DNA of 64,000 bases from Rachicladosporium sp. CCFEE 5018 (Eukaryota; Ascomycota; Dothideomycetes; Cladosporiales; Cladosporiaceae), in contig KZ111165.1 in assembly GCA_002077045.2 (NCBI GenBank), forward strand, positions 361,070 through 425,069, read 5' to 3'. How positions within the stretch are numbered: position 1 is the stretch's first letter; every line of letters begins with the position of its first letter. Under the pieces are notes generated by a model. That model was not told where the DNA came from. It did not search any database and saw only the letters and a list, made by a program, of their open reading frames with translations. Shown piece by piece: positions 9,014 to 20,211 of the stretch. The position numbers and the translations under genes were made by a program.

Positions 9014-12000
9014 ATGGTCGCCCTCACCTCCGCCGCTGGGCTGGTGGGCTTCCTGTCCGAGCCGGATGAGGCGCTGCAGGCATTTGCTCTGGAGCGACTG
9101 AATGATGACATTGATAGCGTGTGGACGGAAGTCTCGGGATCAATCGGACAAATGTACGTATAGCATGCTCAAAGCACCAGCATGAGAGCTGGGCACGGGG
9201 TGAAGCTGTGATCCAGCTGCTCGCGTGCCAGCTCGTGCTGTTCGCAGAAATGCTTCCTTCAGGCTCATGTACTGACGGAATCATCACAGAGAAGCGCTCT
9301 ACGAAGATGAGGGCTTCAGCCACCGCAACCTCGCAGCACTCGTGCTGTCCAAGGTCTACTATCAGCTCCAGGAGTACAACGAGTCCATGGTTTTCGCACT
9401 TGGCGCAGGCGACCTCTTCGACATCGAGGAGGCAGGCGAGTACGAGGAGACGATCATCGCAAAGTGCATAGACACTTACATTGCCCTCTGCGCGATGCAC
9501 AACCCGCCCACGCCAGCCTCCAAGACTCGCAGCAACACCTCCGACTTCGCCGATGCAAGTGCTGCTGCCGTTGTGAACCCAACAACACCCTTCTCGCAGT
9601 CTACGCTACCCAACAAGTCTTTGCTTTCACGCGATGATGCCAACCCGTGGGACTCGGCGGCACCAGGGGGTGGCAACGCTGGGGTTGCTGGCGCGCATCC
9701 ACACCCTTTGACCCTCTCGAATCCTGTCAAAAAGAACCTGCAGGGTGTTGTCAAGCGGATTTTTGCGTCCTGCTACGAAGAGTCGGAGTACAAGCAAGTC
9801 GTCGGCATTGCGATCGAGGCGCGCAACATCGAGGTACTACGAGAGGCAATCCTGAAGGCAAGCGCGGAGGAGAAGGGCAAGGGCAAGAAGGGCTCGAGCG
9901 GGCAGACCGATGAGCTTCTTGAGTATGTGCTTGATATCTGCATGAACGTGGTGCAAGAGCGTGGACTGAGGAATGAAATCTTGCGACTGATTCTGGAGCT
10001 CCTGAATGATATTCCGAGTCCTGACTACTTCGCGATCGCGCGTTGCGTGGTGTATCTGGACCAGCATGGTGCAGCATCGCAGATGATCAAGCAGCTCATC
10101 CAGAAGGGTGATGGGAGATCTTTGGCAATTGCTTACCAGCTGTCATTCGACTTGTACGAGAATGGCACACAGGAGTTTCTCCAGAAGATCATGGAGGATC
10201 TGCCAGATACCGAGGAGGAGAAGCCGGAAGAGTCGAAGCTGAATGGGAATGCTGTTGCACCAGTAACGTCAGAGCCGAACGAGGATGACAACGCTGCAGA
10301 GTCAAGTCAGTTGCTCACAGAACTCAACGACAGCGCAGGACCACCACAGACAACGACGCTCGTCGCATCGAGGACGAAGCCGAAGCCCGAGACCGAGGAA
10401 GAGCAGACAGCGTACACTTCGGTCAGGGAGATACTGCGCGGTACGAAGAGCATCGAGCTGAACCTCGAGTTTCTATATCGTAGCAGTCGCACGGACAAGG
10501 CAATATTGAACAAAGTGCGAGACTCCCTCGAGGCACGGAACAGCATCTTCCACACATCTGTGACCTTCGCAAATGCGTTCATGCATGCAGGTACAACGAT
10601 CGATAGCTTCTTCCGCGACAACTTGGAGTGGCTTGGCAAGGCTGTGAACTGGTCGAAGTTCAGTGCTACGGCTGCGCTCGGTGTGATACATCGCGGCAAC
10701 TTGAGTCAAGGCCAGAAGCTGCTTGATCCGTACTTGCCGAAGCCACAGACGAACGCAAGTGCAGGCAGCACGTACAGTCAGGGTGGCTCGCTGTACGCTC
10801 TCGGCTTGATCTACGCAAATCACGGAACAAATGTGCTGGACTACCTCCGAAAGCAGTTCAAGGACACGCAAGAAGAGGTCGTGCAGCACGGTGGTGCGCT
10901 CGGTCTCGGCGTAGCTGGCATGGCGACCGGCTCCGATGAGATTTACGAGGAACTCAAGGCTGTGTTGTACACCGANNNNNNNNNNNNNNNNNNNNNNNNN
11001 NNNNNNNNNNNNNNNNNNNNNNNNNNNNNNNNNNNNNNNNNNNNNNNNNNNNNNNNNNNNNNNNNNNNNNNNNNNTCGCATACTGCGGTACTGGCAGCAA
11101 CAAGGCGGTGCGCAAGCTGCTGCACGTTGCAGTCAGCGATGTGAGTGACGATGTGCGGCGAGCAGCAGTCATGAGCCTAGGCTTTGTGCTATTCCGCAAA
11201 CCAGGCTCAGTCCCACGTATGGTCGAGCTGTTGTCAGAGAGCTACAGCCCTCATGTCCGCTACGGTGCCACCATGGCTCTCGGTATTGCATGCGCCGGCA
11301 CGGGTCTCGACGAGGCGCTCGACCTGCTTGAGCCAATGATGAAGGACTCTGTCGACTTCGTGCGGCAAGGTGCCTACATTGCTGTGGCCATGATCCTGGT
11401 GCAGACAAACGAGGTCCAGAACCCGAAGGTCACTGAGATCCGCAAGACATTGCAGAAGATGGTAGGCGACAGGCACGAAGATGCCATGGCCAAGTTCGGC
11501 TGCGCGCTGGCACTCGGTATCATCGACGCAGGTGGACGAAACTGCACGATCGGTCTGCAGACCCAGACTGGCAATCTCAATATGGCGGCCATCGTCGGCA
11601 TGGCAGTCTTCACGCAATACTGGTACTGGTTCCCCTTGACACACTTCTTGGCCCTGTCTTTCACACCCACCGCTATCATTGGCGTGGACCAGGATCTGGA
11701 GATTCCGAGCTTCAAGTTTCACTCGAACACAAAGCCTAGCATGTTCGACTACCCACCGGAGCAAGTTGTGAAAGTCGAAGAGGCTCCGGAGAAAGTCAAG
11801 ACTGCCGTGCTATCGACCACTGCGCATGCTCTGCGGAGAAAGCAGGCCAAGGATCGCCAGCACAGGCGGGAGAGCATGGACATCGACCAGACGCCAACTA
11901 CACCCAAGCCTGAGGTTGATGGTGAGGCGGGTGACAAGATGGATGAGGACACGACGATCGACACCGCCAAGCTTGCCGAGGAGAAAGACGGCGAGAAAGA

Positions 12001-12487
12001 CGCCTCTGCTTCACCCGCTGCTAAAGAGCGGAAGGAGAAGGAAAAGGTTGGGTTTGAGTTGGAGAACATGAGTCGAGTGCTGCCAGCACAGGTGAAGTGG
12101 ATCTCCTTCCCTGGAGAGGGGAGGTATCAGCCGGTCAAGAAGGTAAGGCTCGCTCATCATATTTCGTCTTCACGCGAACCGTTACTGACTTTGCTCTCAC
12201 AGCCTACCGGTGGTGTCATCCTCCTCCACGACTCCCAATCAGACTCCCCCAAATCTCTCCTCGAGCTCAAAGCCCGCAAGAAGACCACTGTTGTCGCGCC
12301 TACGCCTGGCCCTGCTGCCGCGGCTGCCGATATAGATATGCCCGATCTCGGGTTCGCGAGTGGTGGTGGCGCGGCTGCGGCTGCGGGTGTGTTGAATGCG
12401 GTTGATGAGGATGATGACGGCGAAGAGGCGCCTGTGCCTGATGCTTTTGAGGTTGATGACGATGAGGCGGAGCAAGAGGAGCAGTAG
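9014..12487 (+). CDS. RPN2: 26S proteasome regulatory subunit RPN2, copy A (contains N gap)
   Basis: Largest non-ATPase scaffold of the 19S base, equivalent to human PSMD1; it contacts Rpn13 and ubiquitin-shuttle machinery. Exons are 9014-9153, 9290-12142 (with the N gap) and 12203-12487. Exon 1 starts MVALTSAAGLVGFLSEPDEA and joins exon 2 at GQI-EALYEDEGF. The centre contains proteasome/cyclosome repeats such as YGATMALGIACAGTG and DVRRAAVMSLGFVLF. An acidic, Lys/Glu-rich segment and a C-terminal acidic tail follow. One hundred Ns at 10976-11075 stand where copy B has 251 bp (54752-55002), which is why the frame appears to shift. The last intron (12143-12202) is 60 bp with no in-frame stop, so unspliced RNA would stay in frame. 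Confidence 0.95.
10976..11075. other. Assembly gap of 100 N inside RPN2
   Basis: A run of exactly 100 N. Flanking bases align to copy B at 54751 and 55003, so the missing piece is predicted to be 251 bp, which keeps the reading frame. The flanks are among the most similar parts of the two copies, so a collapsed repeat during assembly is the likely cause. Confidence 0.97.
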
Positions 12488-12887
12488 ATGGGTACGATAG
12501 CAATGAGGGAGGGGAGTGTGTTAGCATAGCAATAGCATAGATGGCTTCGTCTGGACGTTGGACTGGAGGAGCTGTGTAACAGTATGAAGAGCTGTAATCT
12601 GCATCTACACAACCACGTTCGATCTCTACGCTGCAAGGGTCGCTCAATTGCTCTAGTGGAGGACGAGAGTTCCTTCCTTCATCCATACTTCAATGTCGCC
12701 ACCGCATCCTCAACGTCAAAGGTGAACCTCGACTTCTCTCTATCGAGACCAATGTGGAATAGGTGAACGACAACGTCCGCATCTCCGTCGGGATTACATC
12801 CAGTCTCTCAAAGTATCGGCCACCTGGGCTACGATCATATAAGGGAAATCAGGCCCGATTACGCCTGTCACTGCTAGTGCGAGAATA
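12488..12887. other. Intergenic between RPN2 and the 505-aa gene
   Basis: A 400-bp gap holding the RPN2 3' region and the promoter of the next plus-strand gene. Noticeably more diverged from copy B (56415-56813) than the coding flanks. No further element recognised. Confidence 0.5.
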
Positions 12888-14464
12888 ATGCCTCCGAACG
12901 ACCGGACCATTAAGCAGCACGGCTCCGTTCCCTGGACCTCTCACACGCGCATCGGCGCAGGCTACGACCCGTTATCGCACGAAGTTCTCGCATCGCCGTT
13001 CTTCGGCCTCCACAATGAAGAAGATTCGGACGACGATGACGACAACGAAGTCACCAAGACTGTCGAACCGGAACAACCTGTGACTTTCGCACTCCACGAC
13101 GAGGTCTTTGCCGATGCCGTACGGCTGGGGGACTACTTGGAGTCCTGGATCAGTGGCCCGGGACCGCCATTGTCTGTTGAGCAAATGAGGGAGCTGGGGG
13201 AGTATGCGAGTTCTCTCACATGTGGGCAGGGGAGGGTTGTGCACGTATTGCGTGGGACGATAACGGAGGAAGCGAGACAGTTTCACGAGGAGCTGTTGCT
13301 GACGCCTCAAGCGAAGGCTCTACTGGCAGGCGATGTGGGCAAGTTTACGGCGAGCTATGGGGAGTATTGTATCACTGGCTATGTGCGGCAGGCAAGCTTC
13401 GTGGCGATAAGTAGCTACGCTGTGGATGAGAGCTGTGGACTGACGAGATCGACCACTGGTTTGAGCCTGAGCAGTGAGAAGTTCAACGCGAATGGGGGAG
13501 TGGTCGTCAAGGGCTCGAAAGACACGGGCGCCGCACGCTCACGCAAAGTGCTCGCCAGTGGCCTCAGGACGGGCAACGACCTGGCTTTAGCACTGGACAG
13601 CGATCTCACGAAGGCATGGGAGAATTTCAGAGGACAGCATGAGCTGGTGCCACAGGTAGCGCTATTAGAGCACTACTCTGTTATGCTCCCAGGCCAGATC
13701 GCACGGCCCACGAGAGCGGTGAATCTGGGCTTCGATGCGACCTCTGCACTCTGGCAGTGCGCTGTATTGCAGATGCTTAGTCGCTCAATGTCAGTGGACT
13801 CGAGGACGACGACCGAGAGACTTGAGGTCATCTATGACCAGCTGGACACGCATACGAGGACACGAGCATCCGGTGAGAATGTCCAAGCCGAGAAGCTCAT
13901 CGAGGAGCTGGACAGGTTATCGGCATCACTACGTGACATAGCACGAAATACGAAGCACAAAACTACGCTTCGCGCTGAGTTGGATGTTCTGAGCGCAAAG
14001 CAAGAGTCCTTATACCCCGAGTAAGTCTTCTCCTGTGCCTCTATCGTCGATGAGCAGTGCTAAACAGACTCTATAATAGAGGCCAATGGTCACACAAGCC
14101 CTTCAATACCTCTCCCGAGACAATCTGGTCCATGGGCATGACGCCAGAGACTTTCGCTTCGCTTGGCATCTCACCCGACATACCGCTCGCCCATACCAAG
14201 ACCTGCGTCCTGGATGACAGTGATCGCCTGACTACGCAAAAGCCGGAGCCGCTTCGTATCGAAGTCCCGGGGTGCAGGATCATCGGTGCGGTGCTGAAGA
14301 ATCGGTTTGCCGACCCTCGACATGGTGGCAAATGGGCCCGTGTCGGAGGCTGGCTAGGCAGAGACACTTTCAGTGTCAAGTTCGAGACGCAGCACTTTCG
14401 CGGCTGTGACTGGGAGCTGACTGTCTGGTCGGTGAGCGAGGAAATGTACGACAGGAAGCTCTAG
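12888..14464 (+). CDS. Conserved fungal protein of unknown function, copy A
   Basis: Two exons, 12888-14020 and 14080-14464, coding 505 aa. The 59-bp intron has a GTAAGT donor, and splicing joins YPE to GQWSHKPF. I do not recognise the family. Visible features: an Asp/Glu-rich stretch (residues ~45-60), an ordered region with FTASYGEYCITGYVRQ near residue 160, a predicted coiled coil around residues 310-375, and a C-terminal domain ending in WARVGGWLGRDTFSVKFE and CDWELTVWS. The YGEY...G stretch faintly recalls the YGTHY signature of MACPF-like folds, but too weakly to call. There is no signal peptide or membrane helix. It ends 12 bp before the convergent Rdx gene. The extreme C-terminus differs between copies (EEMYDRKL here, EELFVRTL in copy B). 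Confidence 0.8.
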
Positions 14465-14476
14465 GGACAGGTAGTC

Positions 14477-14981
14477 TCAGCGGCAGTCTTCGCATTGCTC
14501 GGAGCTAGTGACTGTGGACTTGACATTCGAGTCGTCAGTCGTTGCTGTTGCTGGAGTCTGCTGCTCTATATCCGACTTCGCAGCCTCGACCCGGCCTTTC
14601 GCAGGCTTGTCAGAATGGCCGAGATCCTTGCCGGGCTCGATGTGATTACGAATCAGCTGCTTCAGGACCTTTGTCTCTGGAAAGCCACCCTCGGCTTTAC
14701 GGTCCCAGATCAGCGTCTCCTGTACTTCAGTCGCTCCGGGCGGCTTGTGTGTCAGATGCACAGTGAAAAGTCCTCCAGTAGCTGGGATCAATGCAATCTC
14801 GCCGATACTGGTGCCGAAAGTAGAAAGAAGTTCTTGGCCAAAGTAGGTAGCCCTAGCATCATGTAAAGCTTTGCAGTCTGAATGGAAGGCAGAGCGAGAA
14901 GACTTACCTCAACATCCAACGGCATTGGGTACAGAATGTGATCGCCACTCGAGGTAGATGGACCGGTGCAGATGCAGTCAT
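14477..14981 (-). CDS. Rdx/SelW-family CxxC thioredoxin-fold protein, copy A
   Basis: Two exons on the minus strand, 14981-14908 and 14852-14477, coding 149 aa. The start is the ATG at 14981, giving MTASAPVHLPRVAITF. The first exon is easily missed, because a longer open frame covers the same DNA in another register. Splicing at GTAAGT joins CTQCRWMLR to ATYFGQELLSTFG. The FCTQC motif is the CxxC redox site that replaces the selenocysteine of animal selenoprotein W. IPATGGLFTVHLTH, LIWDRKAEGGFPE and GKDLGHSD are family hallmarks. The likely role is a cytosolic thiol redox protein. The tail after about residue 100 is low complexity, ends CEDCR, and differs markedly between copies. Confidence 0.88.
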
Positions 14982-15210
14982 ACTTGCAATCCTGTAGAAT
15001 CGACGCTGTGTAGTATCTAATATCGAGCCACACTCGTTACACTCTATCGAGGACAATAAGGATCAGATGAAATGATGCCCGATGTTACAACATTGCCAGC
15101 AGGTGAAGTCGAGAAAGAGCCCCACCAAATTCCGTCAACCTACACTGCTCTAAAACGCCCACAAGACAACATGATCGTGCCAAATGTGGGTGCAGACTGT
15201 CAGATGACAT

Positions 15211-15693
15211 TCAACTGCTTCCCCATCCCTTCTCCAAATTGACGACCACCGGCTCATCCCCAGGTGCCCGAATGATAGCCCACACAACGTCCTCATCACT
15301 TTCATTCACTTCCTGATGCTCAGCGTACGCCCTAAACCCCACCAGTCAGCGCAACGCCCCATGAGACTCCCCATCCCTCTCACAGTAATCACCACTCAAG
15401 CAAGACACTCACGGAATCAGCGCAAACCCCCCCTCCTCAACCACAACCCTTTTCTTACCCCCTTCACTAACAATCAACCCCTTCCCCTTATGAGCGAACA
15501 CGACCGTGTCCTGGTCGCCGTGATGATGCACAGCGCTGGAGGTGTGGGGTTTGGCGATCATGCGGGACGCGCAGATATTGGGCGTTAGTTTGACGAGGGC
15601 AGATTGCCGGATCATGCCCTCGGTTTGCCCGCCGGAGACTGTGAGGGAGGAGGCGGGGGTGTAAATTACGGGGTTTTGGGCGTGGGAGGGCAT
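15211..15693 (-). CDS. Small cupin-domain protein, copy A
   Basis: Two exons, 15693-15413 and 15331-15211, coding 133 aa from MPSHAQNPVIYTPAS. The cupin metal-site motif is SAVHHHGDQDTVVFAHKG, with a second strand pair around FALIPAYAEHQEVNES after the intron. That is the layout of single-domain cupin_2 proteins. The substrate is unknown; family members include small metal-dependent dioxygenases and isomerases. The 81-bp intron is unrelated in sequence to the copy B intron although the exons are nearly identical. An in-frame upstream extension with a hydrophobic stretch exists only in copy A and is not conserved, so the shared Met was chosen. Confidence 0.8.
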
Positions 15694-16098
15694 TTTTGAA
15701 GTGGACGATGGGGGTAGGGATTGATCTGGATCTGCTATTGATGGTGGACTGTTAGAAACAAGAATAGCAGAACATACGACTGTTGCCCATATCGAGCTCA
15801 TACAGTGAGGAGTGCGTTGACGTAAGTAGAGCTGTGATGCTGCCATTGATCCGAGGCCTTACTTCGTGATGAAGCTTTCGCCAGATTTCATGTCTATGTG
15901 CAATATGTATATACCTTATATTCCGCGAGGCTGGAGATCAGCCAGCCTCAGAGCGCTTGGGAAGCCCTTCGGATAGACTCCGCGATCATAAATAACCCAG
16001 ACGAATGTCGCTGCACCAGTTCGCACTTCGTCTTGGCAAAGTGCCACCCTAATCCCAGCCCCAGAATGCTAAACACCGCATAACGCCTCCATACCTGC
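15694..16098. other. Diverged intergenic region upstream of cupin gene, copy A
   Basis: This 405-bp interval between the cupin start and the 3' end of the RGS-LOV gene barely aligns with its counterpart at 59633-60025. Only a short patch near TCCGAGGC and the final bases before the RGS-LOV stop are shared. It should contain the cupin promoter. No gene seen. Confidence 0.6.
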
Positions 16099-18736
16099 TC
16101 ACCGCAGAGCAAAGTCCCGACTAGTACCTGTGTCCGTCCGGATACTTTCCGGACGGCCGTTGGCCTGTCGTCCCCCTTGCGCCGCCATAGCAGCCACATG
16201 TAATGAAGGCTTGCGGCTCGCGCTCTGGCTCCTTGAAGATATCGGGCTTTGATCGAGATCCAGTCTAGTGTGCCCGCGAGGCGAAGCCACTCCTCTCGAA
16301 GGCGAGCGATTGTCCACGCTTCCGCCTCGCCGTGCAGAGTCGACATCATAGGTGTTCAGTAACCGCCTGTCCCGATCACCTCGTTCTGGCTCACGATCAC
16401 TGCTGCCGCTCCCCCAGTCACGTCCATGAATAGTAGACGACACTGGCGGCGCCGCGCGGAATCTGCGCCCACTGCCAATCATCTCCTTACTACCCTCCTC
16501 ATCTACCAAGACCACCATCCAGACTCCAACAGCTCCGCTGTGACCAAGCAAAGGCGTGCAGTGAATCCATCGTGGTCGGCCTTCGCCTTCGCCGTCTTCG
16601 TCCGGTCGTGCGAGCCAGCGGATCTTGGCTGTGACGCCGCGGCCTTCTGACAGGGCGGAAAAGAGATCTGAGCGTACGCGAGGGGAGCCGCCGACGCGGT
16701 TGAGGAACGGAGATTGGAGTATGCCGGGGACGCGGAGGGAGGGCGAGGAGAAGAGGATGCGAAGGGAAGGTGCCGGTCGGAGGAGGAGGTACTGTAGCTT
16801 ATGTCAGTAGTTATTGGGAAACCTATGCATGTTTGCAGAGTACGTACGTGTTGATAGACGCCAGCGAGCTTCCCATTGACGCGCTCCTGCACAGCCGATG
16901 GTATGCTCGCCTTCGTCTGATCAAGCTGCTCATCGATCACGTCCTGGCTCGAGTCCTGTAACAGCACCCGCCGCGGCCGGTCACCGTGCAAACTCTCCGC
17001 ATCGCTATCGTCGGCGTACTCTCTGTGCATCTTGCCGCCATATCTCCGTACAGTTGACAACTCTGTGCCATTGAACATCTCGCTCAGCTCCTGGAACTCG
17101 TCTTTAATCTCGTCACGATCGGAAGAGCCGTACGTCTGCTTGTCTACCAATTCCGCCAAAGCTGGCAGCTCACTGCAGGACTTCAGCAGACCGCTGACGT
17201 CTACTTGCGCTCCGATGTAGTAGCGAACCTCTCCTCTGCTGTCCAGTAAGGGAGCAGTCATGAGCAGATTCACGAACGGGCTGCCATCTCGGCGGTAGTT
17301 CACCATGATTTCATTCGACTCCCGTCCAGCCTGACATGACTCTGCTAGTCTTCGGATAGATGACTTTGTCGTGTTTGGTCCTTGCAAGAACCGGCAGTTC
17401 CTCCCTATTGCGTAGTTCATGCCATACTGTGTTGTTCGCGCAAACTCCTCAGAGGCGAAGACAATCGGGTTGTCCGGCCTGGAGGGATCCGTCAAGCAGA
17501 ACACCTCCGCCAGGCCCTCGCTTGCTTCTCTTAGATGCGGCGCAAGTGTGCCGTTAATCCGCCGTTGCATGCTCGTTGAAACTACCTGTATCCATGTGTA
17601 TGCGACATATGCTGGCAAGTCCTCCTTGCATAGCAGATCGAATGCTTTGTTCGCCTTCTCTTCTAATGCGCGATTCAGACTCGGCCGCGCAGGGTCCTTT
17701 GTGAATTCGCATCCTCGTATCGGCTCGAGAGCCTCTGCAATGGCATTCGAGTACTTGATCGCTCGTATCGCCTTCAGCGCATCCAGGTAGTAGATCAGTA
17801 AGGGTATGCTATGCGGTCTGTGGGAGTTCAAGAAGCCTGTGAATTTCAGGAGGAGCTTCGAATTGGCGAAAATGGCGCTCAGGTGCTCGTGCGACATTAG
17901 GAGGTCAGCCTGCTTCTCCAGCGCATAGACTCCCACATTCTCCCTTTCCTGCGGCGGCTCAACCAAGTCGTATGAACGTGGGTCATCTCCACCCAATGGC
18001 TCGAGGTCCTGTGCATCGCTGTTGTCGGGTCCTTTCGTCTGCAGTGGGTAGAGATTGTCGACCGAGGTTGCTGTCGTGTCTTGCGAAAAGTCGGACTGCT
18101 CACCACTACTTCGATCAAATGAGGGTTCGTCCATCTTTGTCGGCGAGGGAGGTGGTGACACGGCGTTGGTGGAGAAGTTCGGGACACGGCGTTCGGGCGA
18201 GCGACTCAAGATCTGGTTGATACTGCCGCCGTTCTGGTTTCGACTACTGTAGACACGTGAGCCAACGTCACTCCCCGAGGCATGACATGTCAGACCCACC
18301 TTGTTCGGTTGGGCACTGGAAAACTACTTCGTTGCCACGTGCGAGCAAAGTCCGGCGAGGCAGACCGGGATACGTCGGCAGCAGCAGAGTAGAGATCGTA
18401 GTCGGACGGAGAAGAATTCAGCTTCCCAGCAGCATCGTCTTTGCTCAGGGATGGCTGACGGGTAGGAATCCGTGGGGGCGTCGCATGATAGGGTTCTCGA
18501 TCTTTCGAACTCTTTGCTGAGCCGAGTTGATCGTAGTCTAAAGTGCGTTCAGGGAAGGGTTCGCCCCCGTTGGCAGGCTCGACCTTGTCTCCATGCCGAG
18601 TTGTCTCGGGAGGCGGCGAGCGCTTGTTTGGCTCCTGCGGTTTGCGACCACTGCTTGTGCTGATCTGATGGGGATACTGCGCGTTGAACTTGTGAGCTGT
18701 GCTATACTTTGACTTGAGTTCCCTAAGACCATTCAT
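16099..18736 (-). CDS. RGS-LOV blue-light photoreceptor, copy A
   Basis: Three exons, 18736-18300, 18246-16848 and 16791-16099, coding 842 aa. An RGS-like helical domain lies at about residues 180-320 (SHEHLSAIFANSKLLLKF, IPLLIYYLDALKAIRAIKYS). A LOV domain follows with the flavin-binding core GRNCRFLQGPNTTKSS, in which Cys430 is the adduct-forming cysteine, and the conserved Gln in YYIGAQVDVS. A second, weaker PAS-like segment in exon 3 contains GAVGVWMVVLVDEEGS, followed by an Arg/Ser-rich tail. Domain order matches fungal RGS-LOV proteins such as Botrytis BcLOV4, which bind membranes on blue light. The role here is inferred to be light-regulated membrane or G-protein signalling. A GTG codon 21 bases upstream is in frame, but I chose the first ATG. 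Confidence 0.88.
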
Positions 18737-20211
18737 GACGTTGACGATATGTCTCACATGAACAGTTCAATAGTTTGGTAAGTGCTGATGGACGATGGAG
18801 CGCTCGCAAAGAAGAACGGGAGCGGTGCGGTCATGTATGGCTCTCCCTTCTAAGACATTGCATCAACGCGTCGTGGTTGGATAGGGCGCATCGGGAGAGG
18901 CTAAAGTCAAAATAACCTCTCTCTGGCGATGGCAGCCGCAAGCCAGGCTCGAGTCTTGACGTCGACGGTGTTGCACGATTGCAACGGTTGAAGTCTCCTA
19001 CTCAACGCTAGCTCGCAAGTCCAGCGCGAGAATAGCAGTTGTCGAACGCTGATACGATACGAAGGAAAGAAGGAAAGGCGTGCGTACCAAGCGGTAAACG
19101 GGCATTATCGATGCACGGTAGAGGGGCCGGACCTGGTCGCCGTTGACATGAGACAGACTCGAGGGAAGTTCGGAAGAGGAAGATGCATCTTTCTGAACGC
19201 GACATGGCCGCCTTTACACTCGCTGGAGAGCAGTAACCGTGTTGGCGTTCCCATCGCCGACCTGTCATCCTCTCATATCACTCCTCGGCGTGCCAATGAC
19301 ACGTCAAAAGTCAAGAACGCGTTGTTCCCGACTTCTCCGTAGAGATGAACCGCATCCACACTCTAATCCGAATTGGCTTGCATTAGCGTCGATCCATCAC
19401 GACTCGAGAACGAAAGGGAATGCGCCGTTTCGTTCGACCCTCGACACGACTTGCTCTTTTTGCTACTCTATCGATGACTGCTTCGTGAATTTGTGACCCG
19501 CAGCGATGATTGCACGCAAGTTCATTAACGGCTAGGGAACAAACAGGATCAATTCAGCTGGCCACACTCAAGTTGCGAGGTTGTGAACGCAGCGAGCATA
19601 TCACTGAGACATCTGCCACTAGCGTGTGGGCTTGTCCTGGCCACTGGGAAATACCCATCGGCACTTTTGACACATCACCATGGCATTCAAGATACCGGTC
19701 ACACTAATGATAGCTATGTGCCGTCACGTCAAGCAAACCTTCGCGACACAGTTCCAGGTTTCGCCCGCGTAAAACGATCACAACACGCCTGCGTAATTAC
19801 CATCGGTGATGAACCGAGTCACTACCCCCTCATCCATGTCTGAATTCTGCACCCTTGGGCAGAGCAACACAACAGGAGTCAGCAATCGAGGGCGCAGTAG
19901 AACAGATTCCCGGCCTCATTCCGGGCTCTCAAGAACCACACACTCGGTCGGAAGCATGTACAATGCAGGGTGAGGCACGGAAAGCACCCTGCAGCTAATG
20001 AACTCGGCGTCACGACCTTCGCCGAACGTGTGACTGAACTCATCGCCGGCATGCCGCATACATGTGTCATACACGGCAGTACCTGCATAAAGGGTGCTCC
20101 CGACTTCTTGGTCTGGGCAACATACATGACACAAGGCGCACGTGGAGGTGCGACAGGGCGTTATGACCGTTGAAGCATCCACGGCTGGATTGAATGATCA
20201 TGAAGCGGGCT
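18737..20211. other. Long intergenic region upstream of RGS-LOV gene
   Basis: These 1475 bp separate the RGS-LOV start from the 3' end of the ABC transporter. No convincing protein gene. The stretch from about 19081 to 19800 is roughly 96% identical to copy B, better conserved than most intergenic DNA in the block. It could be a long 5' leader, an upstream regulatory region of the photoreceptor gene, or a non-coding transcript. Confidence 0.5.

Larger units (their letters stand above)
1..20069. repeat. Duplicated nine-gene block, copy A
   Basis: This stretch matches 43764-64000 in the same orientation. The offset is 43763 at COX10, 43803 in the dehydrogenase, 43776 at the start of RPN2, 43927 after the N gap, and about 43940 in the Rdx and cupin genes. 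The steps are small indels, including a 40-bp segment present only in copy B at 45297-45336. All nine genes keep order, strand and exon structure. Identity is high overall but uneven, from almost no differences in the RPN2 core to barely alignable sequence upstream of the cupin gene. The left edge is the window edge and the right edge is set by where copy B meets the window end, so neither true boundary is visible. Confidence 0.97.

Noticed and set aside
12888..14464. Possible MACPF-type pore-forming domain in the unknown 505-aa protein
   Set aside because: Only a short YGEY...G similarity, without the full signature or a signal peptide; too weak to annotate.
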